NCBI GenBank assembly: GCA_035532835.1
Contig: DATKQG010000009.1
Span: 43,188-107,187, forward strand
Source of the DNA: Candidatus Dormiibacterota bacterium
GTDB lineage: Bacteria; Vulcanimicrobiota; Vulcanimicrobiia; Vulcanimicrobiales; Vulcanimicrobiaceae
DNA length: 64,000 nt
Reading direction: 5' to 3'
Shown piece after piece: positions 61,129 through 64,000 of the stretch (the first letter of the stretch is position 1; each line of letters opens with the position of its first letter). Position numbers and translations under genes: made by a program. Below the pieces are notes generated by a model. That model was not told the DNA's origin. It saw only the letters and a program-made list of their open reading frames with translations, and searched no databases.

Positions 61129-62175
61129 CTACGTGCTGTAGTTGAAGGAACGCTCGATCGAGGCGCCACCCGGTGCGGTCGATTGAATGAGCACGCGGAC
61201 GCTCCCGCCGTTGACCGCATTGATCGAGATGTTGGCGCGAAAGACACCGTTACCGTCCGCCGTCGTATCGGTCTGGAACGTGCCCGTTCCAACTTGGAGG
61301 AGGCCTCCCATGGCCGAGGCTTGACCCGTGGCCACGATGTGGACCTGCGATCCCGGCAGGGTCCGCCCGGTTAGGGCGAAGCTCGACGGTACGACGCCGC
61401 CGGCCTGCGGCTGCAACGCGCGAATGTAGTTTTGGGAAGTTGCCGCGCCACTGTTGAATGCCCAACCGGTGGCAAAGCTTGCCCCGGCTTGCGTCGTTCC
61501 GGTCACGCGCACGTGGTGCGTGCCGCTTGAAAGCGCGAAGGGCGGCGTCACGTCAAACCCGTTCGGATTCGCATAGACGTTCGCCGTTACGTCGCGACCG
61601 TCGATCGCCACGCGCAGGGTATTGCGGTTGACCGGTTCGCTAAACGCGGCATGGATAGCCGGGTAGGCCGTTTGAACGTTGCCCGTCGGACGCTTCGCCG
61701 TAAGCGCGAATGACAGGTTGTTTTGCGCCGGAGCCGCTCCGCCGGACCCGTTGCCCGATCCATTGATGGTGACGGTCGAACTCGCTTGGTCCCAGCTGAC
61801 GGCCGCGCCGAGCGCCTGCGCGACGAACCGCAACGGAACCAGCGTTCTCGCTCCGACTTCGAACGGTGCCACGTCGAGATACTGCGTTTGCCCGTTCACC
61901 GTCGCCTGCGTCGATCCGATATGCAGCGAGATCGAGCGTCCGTTTCCGGTTGCATTGATCAGGCCGTTCGAATACACCACGGTCGCACCGAGCCGCTCGA
62001 ACACGCCGCGGAGCGGTACGAATACGCGGCCGGCCTGCTCGATCGGCGGCTGGTCGAACTGCATCTGCGAGCCGTTCACGACGACGGTGACCGGATTTGC
62101 CAGCGCGATCGCCGGCTGGGCGAGGAGCGCGGCTGCGGTGGCCACGCCCAGGAAGCGTACAATCTTGCTCTTCAT
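61129..62175 (-). CDS. Secreted protein with copper-amine-oxidase N-terminal (stalk) domain
   Basis: 348 residues; ATG 62175 gives a signal peptide (MKSKIVRFLGVATAAALLAQ, PAIALA). Residues about 25-120 form the Cu_amine_oxidN1 stalk: two repeats of VFVPLRGVFERLGATVVY and LVPLRFVAQALGAAVSWD. After a Gly/Ser linker the rest is Ig-like (SFALTAKRPTGNVQTAYPAI, LSSGTHHVRVTGTT, GRTLPGSQVHIVATG). No catalytic amine oxidase part. It is probably an envelope binding or wall-attached protein. Downstream of the RND pump gene by 40 bases. Confidence 0.85.
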   Translation of the reverse strand: MKSKIVRFLGVATAAALLAQPAIALANPVTVVVNGSQMQFDQPPIEQAGRVFVPLRGVFERLGATVVYSNGLINATGNGRSISLHIGSTQATVNGQTQYLDVAPFEVGARTLVPLRFVAQALGAAVSWDQASSTVTINGSGNGSGGAAPAQNNLSFALTAKRPTGNVQTAYPAIHAAFSEPVNRNTLRVAIDGRDVTANVYANPNGFDVTPPFALSSGTHHVRVTGTTQAGASFATGWAFNSGAATSQNYIRALQPQAGGVVPSSFALTGRTLPGSQVHIVATGQASAMGGLLQVGTGTFQTDTTADGNGVFRANISINAVNGGSVRVLIQSTAPGGASIERSFNYST

Positions 62176-62215
62176 CGGCTGGTCTATACCCAGCAAAACC
62201 TCAGGCTAAAAGCAT

Positions 62216-64000
62216 CTACACCGTGGAGGCTGGAATCGGTCCCAATTCCTCACGTAGAGCTCGCCGATCGGCGCGTCGCTCGAACGACCCCATCCAACTA
62301 TTATAAATCATCGGCACGAGGAAGAGCGTTAAAACGAGCGAGCTGATTAAACCGCCGATGATCACGGTGCCGATCGCCTGCCTCCATTCGCCGCCTTCGG
62401 CGAATCCCAATGCAAGCGGAAGCATACCGAAAATCATCGCCGCGGTCGTCATGACGATCGGGCGAAAACGCGTCGTGGCGGCTTGCAAGACCGCGTCGCG
62501 CACGCGCATACCGCGTTTTACGAGCGTATTGGAGTAATCGACTAACAGGATGCCGTTCTTGGCAACCAATCCGAAGAGCATGACGATACCGAGCATCGAG
62601 ATGATGTTCAACGATTGGCCCTGCTGCGGCTGTAGCCGTCCCATCAGCGCCAGGAAGATCAACGCCCCGATGATCGCGAGCGGGACCGAGAACATCACGA
62701 TCAACGGCTCGAAGAACGAGCCGTAGAGGATGACCATCAGCATGTAGACCAGCGTGAACGAGAGTGCCAGCGCCAGAAGCATGTTGGACATCGTCTCTTC
62801 CATGAATTTCGAATTGCCTTGCGCGGTGAGGCCGACTCCCTGCGGTAAGAATCCGGGCTGCCGCAGCCTGCGCTCGAGCGGGCTCGTGACCGCGCCCAGC
62901 GAGTATCCGGGCAGCACGTCGCCCAGCACGTTGACGACGCGTTGCCGATTCAAACGCTCGATTTTCGTCGGTGCGAGCGTCCACGTGAACGTGGCGACAT
63001 CCGAAAGCGGTACCAGCGTACCGTCGGCCGCCCGGACTCGCACGTTCTCGAGCTGCGAGACCTCGCTACGATCGGCCCGCGGATACTGAACGCGTACGTC
63101 GATGAGCCCGTTGGGAGTGCGCACCTTGGTGGCAACCGCGCCGTCGACCGCAATACGAGCGACGTTCGCCGCATCGGACGGGGAGACGCCGAGCAATTCG
63201 GCCTTGCCCGCATTCACGTCGACGTTCAAACGCGGCGCCGCGACCTCGGCCGACGTTTGCACGTTCACCGAGCCGGGAGTATCGCGCAAGAACTGCGCGA
63301 CCTTTTCGGCGGCTGGTCCAATTTCGTTCTCGGGGCCGGTAAGCGCGTAGAAGATCGCGGAGCCGTTGCCGCTGTCGCCGGCGACCTGGAGCACGCCGCC
63401 CGGAACCAGATAGGCAAGCTTGCGAATCTTCCCGGCCGTCGTGTTGGTATCGCCGCGCCGATTGTCTTGCATCGTCGCGTTGAGGGTGGCGTAGTTGCCG
63501 CCGATCGAGCTACCGTGCCCGGAAGGCTTGCGCCCGACCGTCGAGCTCACAGACTTGATGCCGTCGAGCTTCATCACCGCGTCCTCGAGCTGCACGACGT
63601 ATTTGTCGGTCGTCGCAATCGGCGTCCCCGGCGGATAGGTGACCGTCATGTCGATTGCGCCGTTCTGTTCGGCGGGAAGGAAATCGAAATTCACCGGACC
63701 GAGCGCCACCATCGAGACGCCCAGGACCAGCGGGATGACGATCGTCGCGATGGTGATGCCGCGATGCGTTCCGAGCGTTGCGAACCCTGTGGAACGCTTG
63801 GAGCGGCGCAAAAAGCGCGCGATACCGTAGCAAACGAACAATCCTAGGAGGACCGCGCCATCGACCACCATCGTGGCCTTCCCAGCTCCGGCAACCAAGG
63901 AGATCGCATTCGCGAACAGCAGGACGCAAACGAACACGACGAAGGTTCCGTGCTCCAATCCGAACGGCAAGAGCACCGAGCGATAATAGTTGAGAAACCG
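62216..64000 (-). CDS. RND-family efflux permease (AcrB/HAE1-like), partial at window end
   Basis: 594 codons of the C-terminal part, open to base 64000; the start is outside. Recognisable: TM helix with GVSMVALGPVNFDFLPAEQN, periplasmic porter sequence (MTVTYPPGTPIATTDKYVVQ; LNVDVNAGKAELLGVSPSDA), and the paired TM block typical of RND permeases (FSVPLAIIGALIFLALMGRL, VMLFGLVAKNGILLVDYSN, RFRPIVMTTAAMIFGMLPLA). The terminal helices end SLVLTLFLVPMIYNS. It is a proton-driven exporter of drugs or metals; the adaptor gene would lie beyond the edge. Class (HAE versus HME) not decidable. Confidence 0.92.
   Translation of the reverse strand, partial: RFLNYYRSVLLPFGLEHGTFVVFVCVLLFANAISLVAGAGKATMVVDGAVLLGLFVCYGIARFLRRSKRSTGFATLGTHRGITIATIVIPLVLGVSMVALGPVNFDFLPAEQNGAIDMTVTYPPGTPIATTDKYVVQLEDAVMKLDGIKSVSSTVGRKPSGHGSSIGGNYATLNATMQDNRRGDTNTTAGKIRKLAYLVPGGVLQVAGDSGNGSAIFYALTGPENEIGPAAEKVAQFLRDTPGSVNVQTSAEVAAPRLNVDVNAGKAELLGVSPSDAANVARIAVDGAVATKVRTPNGLIDVRVQYPRADRSEVSQLENVRVRAADGTLVPLSDVATFTWTLAPTKIERLNRQRVVNVLGDVLPGYSLGAVTSPLERRLRQPGFLPQGVGLTAQGNSKFMEETMSNMLLALALSFTLVYMLMVILYGSFFEPLIVMFSVPLAIIGALIFLALMGRLQPQQGQSLNIISMLGIVMLFGLVAKNGILLVDYSNTLVKRGMRVRDAVLQAATTRFRPIVMTTAAMIFGMLPLALGFAEGGEWRQAIGTVIIGGLISSLVLTLFLVPMIYNSWMGSFERRADRRALREELGPIPASTV

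Overview
The window is GC-rich (roughly 60-65 % by eye), densely coded and bacterial. Genes are packed with ATGA, GTGA or TAATG overlaps, GTG starts are frequent, and TGA is an ordinary stop, because several TGA stops overlap the next start codon. The gene content fits a deep-branching, probably soil-associated lineage with an outer envelope: futalosine-route menaquinone genes (mqnB, mqnD), an ACT-domain malic enzyme, a branched-chain type 2-oxoacid dehydrogenase, a copper-amine-oxidase-N stalk protein, TldD/TldE, an RND pump, NamZ and a DUF2600 terpene synthase. Candidatus Eremiobacterota (WPS-2) or a relative is my best guess. It is an inference; no rRNA or other phylogenetic marker lies in the window.

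Layout. 1-8019: an RCK/K+ channel protein cut by the window edge, a small methyltransferase, the thiamine operon thiO-thiS-thiG, an ETF:quinone oxidoreductase, an M14-like peptidase, threonine aldolase and a small coiled-coil, tail-anchored protein. 8016-12476: a selenium island. It holds divergent senB and senA (selenoneine biosynthesis), then selD, then a convergent DUF318/ArsP-type permease. Both selD and the permease are interrupted by one in-frame TGA at a conserved Cys/Sec site, and each TGA is followed by a SECIS-like hairpin. Both are therefore read as selenoproteins. 12477-19925: an AT-richer accessory stretch with a GH64-like lipoprotein, a broken IS5-type transposase and poorly conserved secreted or unknown proteins, interleaved with housekeeping genes. 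19926-24379: a 2-oxoacid dehydrogenase operon with two tandem E1-alpha genes, E1-beta and E2. 24479-32526: a small unknown gene, a Met/Cys gamma-family PLP enzyme, a second tail-anchored coiled-coil paralogue, a DUF4438 protein, queD-queE, mqnB-mqnD, namZ and a DUF2723 membrane protein. 32503-43323: PilZ, glcD-glcE, DUF2600 terpene synthase, M28 peptidase, Xaa-Pro aminopeptidase, TIGR01777 epimerase, thioredoxin reductase, an HTH-metallo-beta-lactamase fusion and an ICMT-like methyltransferase. 43338-64000: one long minus-strand run with an ABC exporter, phosphoesterase, DDAH-like protein, YncE/phosphatase-like protein, MocR-type regulator, OmpR-type response regulator, malic enzyme, tldE/tldD, PBP4, M1 aminopeptidase with HEAT repeats, SDR, DsbA-family protein, stalk-domain protein and the C-terminal part of an RND pump.

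The most interesting region is the selenium island. SelD makes selenophosphate. SenB would turn it into a selenosugar, and SenA would join selenium to hercynine to give selenoneine. SelD itself appears to need Sec for its own synthesis, and the adjacent permease carries Sec in a Sec-x-Cys-Cys membrane motif that I do not know as a described selenoprotein. Genes for Sec decoding (selA, selB, selC) and hercynine synthesis (egtD) are not in the window and must lie elsewhere if this reading is right.

No tRNA, rRNA or CRISPR array was recognised.
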